From Chryseomicrobium aureum (GTDB taxonomy: Bacteria > Bacillota > Bacilli > Bacillales_A > Planococcaceae): a DNA stretch of 64,000 bases. The stretch lies in assembly GCF_016909155.1 (NCBI RefSeq), contig NZ_JAFBFG010000001.1, positions 496,001 to 560,000 on the forward strand, read 5' to 3'. Shown piece after piece: positions 37,545-46,417 of the stretch; within the stretch, counting starts at the first letter, position 1; each line of letters begins with the position of its first letter. The translations under genes and the position numbers were made by a program. The notes beneath the pieces were generated by a model, which saw only the letters and a list, made by a program, of their open reading frames with translations, did no database searches and was not told the origin of the DNA.

Positions 37545-37682
37545 TTACACTTTTGTGACAGGGTTGATTGCCACTAGTACATCTCGAATGGCTTCAAGTC
37601 GTGATTCGATTCGATGTAGTAAGTAAAACGACACCACGACGGGAAAGCCGATCTCTTGCACAAGTGCGATCCATTGCTCCAT
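37545..37682 (-). CDS. YvrJ family small protein
   Basis: 45 residues, start ATG 37682 behind AAAGGAGGAGA. The product MEQWIALVQEIGFPVVVSFY-LLHRIE and an amphipathic tail is typical of YvrJ proteins (PF12841): one membrane helix with a charged end. Function unknown. Genes for YvrJ, DUF2922 and DUF1659 proteins travel together in Bacillales, as here; a terminator separates this one from the other two. Confidence 0.85.
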   Translation of the reverse strand: MEQWIALVQEIGFPVVVSFYLLHRIESRLEAIRDVLVAINPVTKV

Positions 37683-37696
37683 ATAGTCTCCTCCTT

Positions 37697-37727
37697 TTAA
37701 AAAACCCTCCCCCGAATCGGAGGAGGG
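37697..37727 (-). terminator. intrinsic terminator between the DUF2922 and YvrJ genes
   Basis: On the minus strand CCCTCCTCCGA pairs with TCGGGGGAGGG, followed by TTTTTT. Confidence 0.85.
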
Positions 37728-37734
37728 AAGTTCG

Positions 37735-37947
37735 TTAAAATAACTGCTGGACGTTGCGGTCGACGATTTGAGCGGACACGGCTTCTGTCACTGGATTGGT
37801 GTCGATCAAGAACACTTGTGACGTGATGATTTGTTGCATCGCGGCTTCTACTTCTGGTACCGTCAAGTTGTCGCGTGGCTCTTCGACAGCTACTGTTACT
37901 TTCTTGCCCGCAGCGTTGCCGAATTCAAGTTGTAATGTTTTGGCCAT
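37735..37947 (-). CDS. DUF2922 family protein
   Basis: 70 residues, start ATG 37947 with AGGGAGG upstream. MAKTLQLEFGNAAGKKVTVA and VEEPRDNLTVPEVEAAMQQII match the family (PF11148), a small beta-alpha protein without transmembrane segment or known function. It follows the DUF1659 gene after 21 bp on the same strand, so the two are probably cotranscribed. Confidence 0.87.
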   Translation of the reverse strand: MAKTLQLEFGNAAGKKVTVAVEEPRDNLTVPEVEAAMQQIITSQVFLIDTNPVTEAVSAQIVDRNVQQLF

Positions 37948-37968
37948 TTAAAGGGCCTCCCTTCTTGG

Positions 37969-38184
37969 TTAGATAATTTCTTCCATTTCTTGCTTTTGTG
38001 CTGCGAGTAATTCTTTTGCTGAAAGTGAAGAGATTGTGACAGCTGCTTGGAACAGCTGATCTGCAGGTAGAGACGAATCAATCCCTGTATAACTCTTCGT
38101 GTGACGTTTCGGCTTGCCATCTCCTGTCATTCCGTCATCATAGACGAGGCGGAATGACGCACTTCTAAGTTGATACGATGCCAT
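37969..38184 (-). CDS. DUF1659 family protein
   Basis: 71 residues, MASYQLRSASFRLVYDDGMT followed by the basic GKPKRHTKSYTGID core of DUF1659 (PF07872) and a helical tail. The start is ATG 38184, preceded by GGAGGTGATA; the upstream ATG at 38202 lies in that ribosome site. First gene of the small-protein cluster. Function unknown. Confidence 0.87.
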   Translation of the reverse strand: MASYQLRSASFRLVYDDGMTGDGKPKRHTKSYTGIDSSLPADQLFQAAVTISSLSAKELLAAQKQEMEEII

Positions 38185-38290
38185 GTGTATCACCTCCTTC
38201 ATACGCTATATAGAGCGCACGTGAAAAAAGGGATACCTCGAGGTGAATTTTCTTCAAGAACCTTGTATACTTAACTCGAGGTGAACAACT

Positions 38291-38746
38291 GTGTTAGAAG
38301 GCTGGTTTTTATGGTTTATCCTATTTTGGGTCGTCGTTTTGATCACGTTGATGGCAATCGGTGGCTATTTCATGTTCCGCAAGTTTTTAAAGGCACTCCC
38401 GAAAGAAGACGGTAAATCCGACCTGGATTGGGAATCTTATTATGTTGATAAGACGATTCATCTATGGTCTGAAGAACAAAAAGCATTATTGAACGAACTC
38501 GTGGCACCGGTTCCGGAAATTTTCCGCCCAGTTGCCAAACAAAAGATTGCAGGACGTATTGGACAATTGGCATTAGAAGAAAATGCCGACGCCATCACGC
38601 AAGAATTATTAATCCGTGGGTATATTCTAGCGACTCCCAAACGCGATCACAAATTCTTGCGTAAAAAGATGGATGAATTAGAAATCGATTTGACACCGTA
38701 TGAAGTGTATTTTCATCAAGAAAAGACCGTACCACTCAAAAACTGA
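38291..38746 (+). CDS. YneK/DUF2621 family membrane protein
   Basis: 151 residues. One N-terminal membrane span (WFLWFILFWVVVLITLMAIGG, split here for length) is followed by a cytoplasmic domain with the DUF2621 pattern DLDWESYYVDKT and PVAKQKIAGRIGQLA. In B. subtilis yneK lies beside the ccd genes; here it faces ccdC convergently. The start is GTG 38291 with GAGGTGAAC upstream. Function unknown. A terminator overlaps its end. Confidence 0.82.
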   Translation: MLEGWFLWFILFWVVVLITLMAIGGYFMFRKFLKALPKEDGKSDLDWESYYVDKTIHLWSEEQKALLNELVAPVPEIFRPVAKQKIAGRIGQLALEENADAITQELLIRGYILATPKRDHKFLRKKMDELEIDLTPYEVYFHQEKTVPLKN

Positions 38747-38764
38747 GTGATACGGTCTTTTTTT
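38721..38764. terminator. bidirectional intrinsic terminator
   Basis: AAAAGACCGTA-CACTCA and TGAGTG-TACGGTCTTTT form a long stem with one mismatch between convergent genes, overlapping the 3' end of the DUF2621 gene. Confidence 0.9.
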
Positions 38765-39236
38765 AAGTCAGAGCTTTGTATTTTTTGTACATCATCAATC
38801 GCCATGGCACAATCATTCCAAATGCCAGTAACCAGAACATGCCGCTTAGTTCACCGACATCGATTTCGCTGCTTAGTACAAGCTTGAGTACGATCCGCAG
38901 ACCGAGAAGTCCAAATAAAATAAAAATGAACGCTTTCGAAGGTTTTAGGTAAACTTCGCCGTCACGTTTTTCAAAATTGGACGTTTTAACAAGTAAAAAT
39001 GAAAACAATACGCCGACTGCCAGTGCCTCCAGTACGTTGATCCACGGGACACGGAAGAATGGAAACAAAAACATCAACGCTCCTGTAGACATGAATAGCG
39101 GTGGTAGCAAAATCTTTTTTGCACTCGCTGGCTTTTTCGCAGCGCGACTGCGGACGATTGTAAGAAGCGTCCCCATCACGATTGCACTGACAAGTGACAA
39201 GGTCACAAGCAGTTCTTCAGAAATAAAGTCAAACAT
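38763..39236 (-). CDS. CcdC-like membrane protein (YneJ/DUF1453)
   Basis: 157 residues with five predicted membrane spans and a short KSRAAKKPASAKKI-like basic loop after the first. It resembles CcdC (YneJ), encoded in the ccdA-ccdB-ccdC group of B. subtilis; it is not essential for cytochrome c maturation there. The start ATG 39236 follows CGGAGG; it overlaps the thioredoxin-like gene by eight bases, so translation is coupled. Confidence 0.82.
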   Translation of the reverse strand: MFDFISEELLVTLSLVSAIVMGTLLTIVRSRAAKKPASAKKILLPPLFMSTGALMFLFPFFRVPWINVLEALAVGVLFSFLLVKTSNFEKRDGEVYLKPSKAFIFILFGLLGLRIVLKLVLSSEIDVGELSGMFWLLAFGMIVPWRLMMYKKYKALT

Positions 39237-39558
39237 CAGCAGATCCTCCGTCAAGCAACTTTAATCGAAATTGTAGTTCTTGCATCGGAACAAATCTCGC
39301 AAAACGCTGCACTTCTCTTCCGGACTCCCATAAAATCACGACGGGTGCTGTGAAAAGTGATAATTGACCGGCCACTTCTGGTACTTGGGCGATATTCACT
39401 TTAAAAAATGGAACTGTTGGATAGTCGTCTTCAATAGCCTCTACTTGCGGACGCAAGCCTTCACAGACGGAACAACCGTCTGTCTTCACAAACAGCAGTC
39501 CTTTTGGGTTCGACTCGAACGCCTCTTGCCACGCATCGAATGATTGAATGTCTTTCAT
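39229..39558 (-). CDS. thioredoxin-like protein with CSVC motif
   Basis: 109 residues of thioredoxin fold: KGLLFVKTDGCSVCEGLRPQ contains the CxxC, and TAPVVILWE the cis-proline region (Ala-Pro). There is no signal peptide, so it acts in the cytosol. Placed directly between ccdA and ccdC, it occupies the place of B. subtilis CcdB (a CheY-like protein). It could pass electrons to CcdA, which needs a cytosolic thioredoxin; that is inference. Confidence 0.82.
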   Translation of the reverse strand: MKDIQSFDAWQEAFESNPKGLLFVKTDGCSVCEGLRPQVEAIEDDYPTVPFFKVNIAQVPEVAGQLSLFTAPVVILWESGREVQRFARFVPMQELQFRLKLLDGGSADV

Positions 39559-39570
39559 AGTTCCACTTCC

Positions 39571-40281
39571 TTAAAATCCTGTAAAGTCACCGAAGATTGG
39601 TGTTAACACACGAATGATCCATGTCAGTCCGTCAAAGAATAACACTACACCAAGTGCAATCATGATGTACCCGCCGACCTTCATAAATTTTGCACTGTTT
39701 TTGCGCATCCAGTCCGTGCGTGTCACAAAGAAGGATAGCAAGAAGAATGGAATGGCAAAGCCGAGTACGTAGGCGACCATATACCACACACCAAGTTCAG
39801 GGTTTGATCCAGCCATTACAAGAACCGCTGCAAGGATCGGCCCTGTACATGGCTGCCATCCAGCTGCAAACGCTATCCCGATCAAACTACTGCCTAAATA
39901 ACCAGAAGGTCGATTCTTAAATTGTAGTCGTTTTTCAGACATCAGCATTTCCGGCTTAAAGATTCCTACGACAAGTAATCCAAATACGATAATCAAAATA
40001 GCGCCGATTTGACGGATGAGGTCACCGTATTGAATAAAGAATGTACCAAGCCACGTTGTTGCAAAACCTAATGCTATAAATATAACGGAAAAACCAAGCA
40101 AGAAGAACAATGTATGGAACATCCCTCTTCGTTGCATTTTCTTTTTATCTGTTTTGATCTCTTCAATCGTCATCCCTGTTATATAGGACAAGAAAGCCGG
40201 GTAAAGAGGCAAGGTACACGGGGAGACAAAGCTCAAGAAACCTGCACCAAAAGCAAGCCAGATGGTCACATCGGTTGCCAA
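39571..40281 (-). CDS. ccdA: cytochrome c biogenesis / thiol-disulfide transporter CcdA
   Basis: 236 residues with six membrane spans of the DsbD/CcdA family. The redox cysteines are in [17 protein letters not shown] and [11 protein letters not shown]. It carries reducing equivalents from cytosolic thioredoxin to extracytoplasmic thiol proteins such as ResA. The start is taken as TTG 40281 ([14 protein letters not shown]), because AAAGGG is eight bases upstream; the frame's GTG at 40290 lies in the ribosome site. Confidence 0.93.
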   Translation of the reverse strand: MATDVTIWLAFGAGFLSFVSPCTLPLYPAFLSYITGMTIEEIKTDKKKMQRRGMFHTLFFLLGFSVIFIALGFATTWLGTFFIQYGDLIRQIGAILIIVFGLLVVGIFKPEMLMSEKRLQFKNRPSGYLGSSLIGIAFAAGWQPCTGPILAAVLVMAGSNPELGVWYMVAYVLGFAIPFFLLSFFVTRTDWMRKNSAKFMKVGGYIMIALGVVLFFDGLTWIIRVLTPIFGDFTGF

Positions 40282-40360
40282 AAAAATCACCCTTTCAGCT
40301 AAACTACATCCATCGTATCAGACTTTTCCTCTTTACACCCTACTCTTGCTCATGACAGTT

Positions 40361-42148
40361 TTATGACATTTGTTCTTCGACAATTCCATTTTGAAGCTGA
40401 TACATTTTGTGATAGAGCCCTTTTTGACGAATCAGTTCTTGGTGCGTGCCGCGTTCAACGATCTCTCCTTGGTGCAAAACAAGAATCAGTTCTGCGTCTT
40501 GAATCGTGCTGAGTCGGTGTGCGATAGCAATCGTCGTACGGCCTTTTCTCATCTTCTCAAGACTCGTTTGAATCGCCACTTCTGTCTCGGTATCGATGTT
40601 GGCTGTTGCTTCATCTAGAATCAATACTTTCGGGTCTGTTGCCATGGTGCGCGCAAACGCAACCAGTTGGCGCTGTCCACTTGAGAATGTTGATCCGCGC
40701 TCTGTCACTTTTTGCTGATACCCATCTGGCAGTGCGCGTATAAAGCTGTCCGCTTGCACAAACTCTGCAGCAGCACGCACTTGTGCGCTCGTCATCTCTG
40801 GTGCATGGAGGCGAATATTGCTTTCAATGTCGCCGTAGAATAAGAATGGATCCTGGAGCACAAGCCCCATCTTCTTTCGTAACTCACTCATCGGAAAGTC
40901 TTTTAAAGAATGTCCATCGATGAGGATTTCCCCGTTTTCGTATTCGTAGAACCGCATCAACAAATTGATGATCGAGCTCTTCCCACTTCCGGTGTGCCCA
41001 ACTAAGGCGACCGTCTGTCCAGGCTCCGCAGTGAACGAAATGTTCTTCAGTACGTCTTGGCGTCCATCATACGAGAACGTCAAATTGCGGAATTCGATTT
41101 TTCCGTCGAGTATTTTGGCAGCAGGATTGTTCGCCTGTGCCGGTGCCATATCTTCTTCGTCCATCAGTTTAAATACGCGTGAAGCAGCAACGATAGCTTG
41201 CTGGAAAATCGAAAGTCGTTGCATCACTTGATTGATCGGCTCGAAGAAACGGTCGATGTAGGCAACAAATACATAGATCACCCCGACTTCAACCGGGTTC
41301 GAGAAAGACGTGATTCCGAAATAACTCAATACCAGGATAATAGCCAATGCGTACACCAAATCGATGGCTGGACGAAGAAGCAAACTGTCGAGCTTGATAT
41401 TGCGGCCTCCTGCTTGGAAGTGCTTGTCATTGATTTCGCTGAATTCATCTCTCAAACGTTTTTCTTGGCGGAATGCTTGGATCATGCCCATTCCAGAAAT
41501 GGATTCTGCAAGTTTTGCATTGAGTTGCGAAAGACGTTCGCGAAGGTCTTGGTAGACGACGGAACTGTGTTTACGGTACGTGTAGATGATAAATCCTAAA
41601 ATCGGTAACAACAATGTCGCCATCAGTGCGAGTTGCGGATTAATCAAGAACATCGCAATGTAGACCCCGATGATCAAGAATCCGGCTTGGACGAATCCGA
41701 CAAGTACACTGACAAACATATCCTTGATGGCTTCTGTATCGTTCGTGACACGTGATACGATGCTTCCGGCAGGCGTGCGGTCGAAATAGCGCATGCCAAG
41801 CCCCTGTACCTTCGTGAAGACATCGATTCGCATCGTCTGGATAATTTTCAATGCAAGTTTTTGGAATGTCATCAGTTGGAAATAGCTGATCACGACATTA
41901 CTGATCTGAATGAAAAGATATCCTGCAGCAAGCCCAATAATGGCTGCTTGCGGGAACGAACCGACTGTTAAATAGTCATCGATGTAGATTTTAATTAAAT
42001 AGGGCCCGACCAGATCTCCTACGACTGTCAAAGTAAGTAGAACGAGGGCAATCGCCAACATCTTTTTATGTGGGAGTAAATAGCGTAGTAAACGTTTTAC
42101 GACTTGCCACTGCATTTTCCCGGTCAGTTTGGGCATTTTCTCATCCAT
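40361..42148 (-). CDS. heterodimeric ABC exporter subunit, BmrD/YheH-like
   Basis: 595 residues: six membrane spans followed by a nucleotide-binding domain with Walker A GHTGSGKSS, signature SSGQRQ and Walker B LILDEATANID with the catalytic Glu. The signature SSGQ in place of LSGGQ is the degenerate half site typical of BmrD. It pairs with the upstream gene (eight-base overlap) to export drugs. AAGGAGG is found before ATG 42148. Confidence 0.92.
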   Translation of the reverse strand: MDEKMPKLTGKMQWQVVKRLLRYLLPHKKMLAIALVLLTLTVVGDLVGPYLIKIYIDDYLTVGSFPQAAIIGLAAGYLFIQISNVVISYFQLMTFQKLALKIIQTMRIDVFTKVQGLGMRYFDRTPAGSIVSRVTNDTEAIKDMFVSVLVGFVQAGFLIIGVYIAMFLINPQLALMATLLLPILGFIIYTYRKHSSVVYQDLRERLSQLNAKLAESISGMGMIQAFRQEKRLRDEFSEINDKHFQAGGRNIKLDSLLLRPAIDLVYALAIILVLSYFGITSFSNPVEVGVIYVFVAYIDRFFEPINQVMQRLSIFQQAIVAASRVFKLMDEEDMAPAQANNPAAKILDGKIEFRNLTFSYDGRQDVLKNISFTAEPGQTVALVGHTGSGKSSIINLLMRFYEYENGEILIDGHSLKDFPMSELRKKMGLVLQDPFLFYGDIESNIRLHAPEMTSAQVRAAAEFVQADSFIRALPDGYQQKVTERGSTFSSGQRQLVAFARTMATDPKVLILDEATANIDTETEVAIQTSLEKMRKGRTTIAIAHRLSTIQDAELILVLHQGEIVERGTHQELIRQKGLYHKMYQLQNGIVEEQMS

Positions 42149-43901
42149 GGATGTCGCCTCCTTGCTCTACGAGTGACTCGAGCTGCTGGAGCTGGTACAT
42201 CTCGAAATACGTGCCTTGTTGAGCCATTAATTCGTCATGGGTCCCTTTTTCTTTAATGGTCCCGTCTTCCATCACGATGATTTGGTGTGCATGTTGAATG
42301 GCACTTAGTCTGTGTGATGTGATGATCGTTGTTTCATCTGTTCGCTCTGCTTTTAGTGATTCTAAAATGGCCTCTTCCGTCTTTGCGTCCACCGCTGACA
42401 AGGAGTCATCGAGTATCAACAATTCTGGTTGCATCATGAGCGCGCGGGCAATCGAAATACGCTGCTTTTGACCACCGGACAGAGAGACGCCTCGTTCACC
42501 GACAATGGTGTCGTACCCATCCGTGAACCGTGTGATGTCTTCGTGAATCGCTGCAAGCTTTGTCGCGCGTTCGATTTCTTGTTGGCTTGCTTTGACATTT
42601 GTGAATGCAACGTTCAACCCAACTGTCGTTGAGAATAAGAAATGGTCTTGTGGAACGTAGCCGATCGCTTCAAGCAGACTCTCTTTTTTGTAATCACGAA
42701 TATCGTGTGTGCCATATGTGATACTTCCTTTATATCCTTCAAATTCACGCATCAACAGTTTTAGAATCGCCGTCTTTCCGGAGCCAGTTCGTCCGACGAT
42801 ACCTAATGTCTCCCCGCGGTCCAATGTGAAATGGACGTCACGAAGGGCCACACGCTCATCCCCTGGGAATGAGAACGCATCAATCGCAAATGTTACTTTA
42901 CCTTGAGGTTTGACTTCCAGTGCGCCAACACGGTCATCAATGTCGACTGGTTCCGATAGCAGTTGCTGGATGCGCTCATACGAAGCACGGCCACGCTCTA
43001 CGATGTTGAACAACCAACCAAACGCTAGCATCGGCCACACGAGTAAGCCAAGATACGTATTGAATGCTACAAGGTCTCCAATTGTCATCTCATCCGCTAA
43101 GATGAACTGGGTACCGAAGCTGATCGCTAAGAAGAAACATGCTCCAACGATGAGTGAAATCGTTGGGTCGAACAATGAGTCGACTTTTGCTACACGGATG
43201 TTCTTATCGACGACTTCTTGTGACAGACGTTTAAAGTCTTCCGTATCTTCTTGTTCTTGTCCGAACGTCTTAATGACCTTGATTCCACTAATACTTTCTT
43301 GGGATTTGTCGTTCAGGTCAGAGAACGCTTCTTGTGCAAAACGGAAGCGTTGGTGTAACAATCGTCCGTAATAACTAGTTGTCAGTACCATGATGGGCAT
43401 TGGTAGTAAGGCAATCAATGTCAGCTTCCAGTTGATGGTGATGGCCATCGCAGCAATCACAAATCCACCAGTTGCTAGTGAATCAACGAGTGTCAGCACG
43501 CCTGCCCCTGCTGTTTGTTGCACAGCCGACAAATCATTCGTTGCATGTGCCATCAAATCTCCGACGCGTCGTTTTTGATAAAACGAAGGGGACATCCGGC
43601 TAAAATGGTGAAACAATGTCTGACGCATACGACGAGCAAGCAAAATTGCTGAGCCGAAGATCATCATTCGCCAGTAGTAGCGGAGAATATACATTAGTAG
43701 TGCAGCCCCTGCAAGTAAACCGAGCCACTGCATGAGTAGCTGTGATGTAAGCCGTTCTTCATTGATGGCATCGACGACTTCTCCGATGATGCGCGGAGGA
43801 ATCAGTGTCAAGAATGCCACAAACAGCAGCATGACGACGCCGAGTCCGTAGTGCCATTTTCTCTCTTTAAAGAACCAGGCAAGGTCTAAAAATACCCTCA
43901 T
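42141..43901 (-). CDS. heterodimeric ABC exporter subunit, BmrC/YheI-like
   Basis: 586 residues with six membrane spans and a nucleotide-binding domain: Walker A GRTGSGKTA, canonical signature LSGGQKQR, Walker B LLILDDSLSAVD with Asp in place of the catalytic Glu. The mixture of one canonical and one degenerate ATP site is that of BmrCD of B. subtilis. ATG 43901 has AAAGGGGAACG upstream. I see no BmrB-like leader ORF or attenuator in the 100 bp upstream, so regulation may differ from bmrBCD. Confidence 0.92.
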   Translation of the reverse strand: MRVFLDLAWFFKERKWHYGLGVVMLLFVAFLTLIPPRIIGEVVDAINEERLTSQLLMQWLGLLAGAALLMYILRYYWRMMIFGSAILLARRMRQTLFHHFSRMSPSFYQKRRVGDLMAHATNDLSAVQQTAGAGVLTLVDSLATGGFVIAAMAITINWKLTLIALLPMPIMVLTTSYYGRLLHQRFRFAQEAFSDLNDKSQESISGIKVIKTFGQEQEDTEDFKRLSQEVVDKNIRVAKVDSLFDPTISLIVGACFFLAISFGTQFILADEMTIGDLVAFNTYLGLLVWPMLAFGWLFNIVERGRASYERIQQLLSEPVDIDDRVGALEVKPQGKVTFAIDAFSFPGDERVALRDVHFTLDRGETLGIVGRTGSGKTAILKLLMREFEGYKGSITYGTHDIRDYKKESLLEAIGYVPQDHFLFSTTVGLNVAFTNVKASQQEIERATKLAAIHEDITRFTDGYDTIVGERGVSLSGGQKQRISIARALMMQPELLILDDSLSAVDAKTEEAILESLKAERTDETTIITSHRLSAIQHAHQIIVMEDGTIKEKGTHDELMAQQGTYFEMYQLQQLESLVEQGGDIHG

Positions 43902-44007
43902 GTGTTCGTTCCCCTTTTCTCGTACAATTTAAAAACCTTATTTAGTTTAGCAAATCTTCAAACATTTCGGAAGACGAACAACTGAAATAATTTCGAAAAT
44001 AGAAATA

Positions 44008-45258
44008 TCATATCTTTTTATGACCGCCAAGAAGAGTTGCTCGGTAACGCGCTGTACCGTCCGCTGTATAGGATACGGCACGTAAAACAGCGGTCGAACC
44101 ATATTTTCTACGAAGTGCATCGATTGTTTGGCCGAGCCGTTGCTCGCGGATCTGTTCAGTGTGGGTAAATAAATTTAATTGAAGGGAATCGTCCTCCTCG
44201 ATGTTACTGACAGAGAGTGCGATTCTACGCACGGGACTGCCATCGTAAAAAGTGTCCATCAAGCGGTCAAATGCAGCGTAGATGACAGATGTTCGGTTGG
44301 TAGCTTCGTCAATCGATAGAGAGCGACTGAACCCGCCGAATTTGCTGTAGCCGATACTCATATGCATCGTGCGACCGACCTTCCCTGCTTCTCGCAGGCG
44401 GCGTGCCACGTCTTCTGTCATTTCGAGTACGACGGCCATCGTTTCTTTTTTGGAGTTGTAGTCGCGGAACAAGATCTGCCCCTTGCCGTAACTGATCTGT
44501 CCTTCCATGATGGGTGCACCGACTTCAGATAGATCAATCCCCCACGCGTGGTGATACAGTTGATTCCCCATCACACCGAATTTTGCTTCGAGTTGCTCGA
44601 GCGGGGTGTGAGCAAGGTCGCGAACTGTGAAAATGCCCATAGCGTTGAGTGTAGCTTCCGTTCGAGTGCCGATTCCCCATACTTCCCTCAGAGGAGAGAC
44701 GGGCCAGAGTTTTTCTGGAACATCTTCGTAGGTCCACTCGGCAATGCCAGTTTTTTTCGCTTCTAGGTCAAGTGCGAGTTTGGAAAGCAACATATTTGGT
44801 CCAATGCCAATGCTGCAAGGGACTTGAAATTGACGCTTCAAATCATCTTGAATTTTGCGAGCGACATCCCACGGGTCACCCCATAGTTTTTCGGTGCCTT
44901 TTAAGTCAATGAAGCTTTCGTCGATACTGTACACATGAAGGGATTCCATCGGGACGAGTTGATTTAAGTAACGGGTAATTTCTGCTGAGACTTTCACATA
45001 GAGCTCCATTTGCGGCTGGATGATGCGTATTGCGGGGTGGTTTGGAATTTCAAACCGACGTGTACCGGTTTTGACGCCAAATTGTTTTTTCATTCTCGGA
45101 GAAGCGGCAAGGACGACACTTCCTTTTTGTTCGAGGTTGCCAACGATGGCGATGGCTTCTTGTTGGATATCGAGGCCATAGACGGCTGCAGAACAACTTG
45201 CAAAGAAGCTTTGCATGTCGATGCAAAGAATCTTGCGCGGTTCAAGTAGTTCATACAT
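44008..45258 (-). CDS. Y-family DNA polymerase, UvrX/YqjW-like
   Basis: 416 residues. The polymerase motifs are CIDMQSFFASCSA and VYSIDESFIDL with catalytic Asp/Glu, then the helix-hairpin-helix GIGTRTEATLNAMGI. A beta-clamp-binding motif QLNLF lies near the C-terminus. It copies damaged DNA. A LexA box directly upstream places it in the SOS regulon, as for yqjW in B. subtilis. The start is ATG 45258 with AAAGGCGG upstream. A second Y-family polymerase (dinB) is at 58.7 kb. Confidence 0.93.
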   Translation of the reverse strand: MYELLEPRKILCIDMQSFFASCSAAVYGLDIQQEAIAIVGNLEQKGSVVLAASPRMKKQFGVKTGTRRFEIPNHPAIRIIQPQMELYVKVSAEITRYLNQLVPMESLHVYSIDESFIDLKGTEKLWGDPWDVARKIQDDLKRQFQVPCSIGIGPNMLLSKLALDLEAKKTGIAEWTYEDVPEKLWPVSPLREVWGIGTRTEATLNAMGIFTVRDLAHTPLEQLEAKFGVMGNQLYHHAWGIDLSEVGAPIMEGQISYGKGQILFRDYNSKKETMAVVLEMTEDVARRLREAGKVGRTMHMSIGYSKFGGFSRSLSIDEATNRTSVIYAAFDRLMDTFYDGSPVRRIALSVSNIEEDDSLQLNLFTHTEQIREQRLGQTIDALRRKYGSTAVLRAVSYTADGTARYRATLLGGHKKI

Positions 45259-45298
45259 AACAATTCCGCCTTTCTATTCTAGTTTGATTTAGTATACA

Positions 45299-45314
45299 CC
45301 GAACACACGTTCTT
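45299..45314 (-). promoter_or_regulatory. LexA (DinR) box before uvrX-like gene
   Basis: GAAC-GTGT-GTTC (minus strand, 45301-45312) within C-GAAC-N4-GTTC-G-like context fits the Bacillus LexA consensus CGAACN4GTTCG. It lies five bases upstream of the TATACT -10 (45291-45296). Confidence 0.85.
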
Positions 45315-45362
45315 AATCTAGTGCGGAATGTTTTTTGATCGAGGAAAAATTTGTCGGGGTTA

Positions 45363-46041
45363 ACTGCTCAAGAAAAAAAGAGACCGGGGTGAGGTGCCTG
45401 TTTTAGACTCAATTCTGGTAGGGCTGGAGACTCAGTTCGAGACGGAGTCGAAGAAGTGTGGCTCCTGAACTGCCGCGTTAGAATTGTTGCTGTGACAGGC
45501 TCCGTATGATTACGCACCGATAGAGCATTTGTCTGTCATCCGAGGTTCGATTCTGTCTAAAGAAATAAAAACCAACAGTGGCCGATTCGCTTATTGAGCG
45601 AATCGGCCACTGTTCTTCTTAGTTCTCAACAAAATCAACCTCTGACAACAGATCAAACGTCTATCAGCACTTCTTTTTACTGAGAAGTTGTATTCAATCA
45701 CTAATTCGAGTCGGCTTTGCCTCTATCTTACCTATCTTGATACTCAAGCTTTCTCTCTATGATTTGTTTGGGGGCGGGCTGTGCTAACGCAAGGCCCGAT
45801 TCATCGAGCTGATAGCCACAGTATAGGACAGCGAGTTGAGAGAAACAGACAAGTAACTTTTGAAAGAACATATTTTTTCTGGTCACTATCATTTAAAACT
45901 CCTCAAGAAAAGAAGACCCCGGGTGAGGTGCCTGTTTTAGACTCAATTCTGGTAGTTCTGGAGACTCAGTTCGAGACGGAGTCGAAGAAGTGTGGCTCCT
46001 GAACTGCTGCTCTAGAATTGTGGCTGTGACAGGCTCCGTAT
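45363..46041 (+). repeat. composite repeat R-S-R, left copy
   Basis: Two direct copies of a 145-bp unit R (45363-45507 and 45897-46041) enclose a 390-bp unit S. R has the core words GGTGAGGTGCCTG, GAGACTCAGTTCGAGACGGA and AGAAGTGTGGCTC, ending CTGTGACAGGCTCCGTAT. The R ends are partly complementary (GCCTGT/ACAGGC and AATTCT/AGAATT), so each can fold on itself. S holds a perfect 18-bp hairpin and the words GGGCGGGCTGTGCTAACGC and GAGTCGGCTTTGCCTCTA. An inverted homologous R-S-R lies at 47716-48400. No protein-coding gene is seen. Confidence 0.82.
45574..45614. repeat. 18-bp perfect hairpin in the left S unit
   Basis: AACAGTGGCCGATTCGCT, loop TATTG, AGCGAATCGGCCACTGTT. It could act as a terminator-like or recognition structure; T-rich sequence lies on the right side and A-rich on the left. 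Confidence 0.85.
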
Positions 46042-46053
46042 AAAAAGAAAAAG

Positions 46054-46081
46054 TCCCATGAACTTAAAAAGTTCATGGGAT
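46054..46081 (-). terminator. intrinsic terminator of the island operon
   Basis: On the minus strand TCCCATGAACTT pairs with AAGTTCATGGGA, then CTTTTTCTTTTT. Confidence 0.85.
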
Positions 46082-46086
46082 AGAGT

Positions 46087-46350
46087 TTAGACTAAATCGG
46101 CAATATCATTGAAATCTACAGTATGAGGTATTTCATCCGCATACATAAGATTTCTAACCATTGATAAAAGATTAACAATTTTCATATCTACAAATTCACG
46201 ACCATCGGCATTCATTTCATAGGCAGGGACATTTTTTATAGTGTACTCTGTACCAGAGATTTTCCAAACTAAATCTTTTACTATCGGTATATCCGGTGCC
46301 AACCTTTTTTCCTCCTTAGCAGAAGAACTCTTCGATAAAGTAGTACGCAT
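46087..46350 (-). CDS. YgiT-like protein without zinc cysteines (putative antitoxin)
   Basis: 87 residues. The segment GTEYTIKNVPAYEMNADGREF resembles the VPA-x-x-C-x-x-CGE region of YgiT-type antitoxins, but both cysteines are replaced (YEMNADGRE). A charged N-terminus of about 20 residues precedes it. Pairs of DUF4258 and YgiT-type genes form toxin-antitoxin modules of MqsRA type; here the order is toxin-like first, this gene second, 67 bp later. The family link rests on one short motif and is tentative. ATG 46350 follows GGGGTGAG. Confidence 0.5.
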   Translation of the reverse strand: MRTTLSKSSSAKEEKRLAPDIPIVKDLVWKISGTEYTIKNVPAYEMNADGREFVDMKIVNLLSMVRNLMYADEIPHTVDFNDIADLV

Positions 46351-46417
46351 GATGTCTCACCCCTTACTTTGTTATTTTAAGTAATTATACTATATTTTAT
46401 ACCCACACAGTTAGATT

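Noticed and set aside
42910-43371. 153-codon plus-strand frame opposite the BmrC-like gene
   Set aside because: Shadow frame without ribosome site or recognisable domain.
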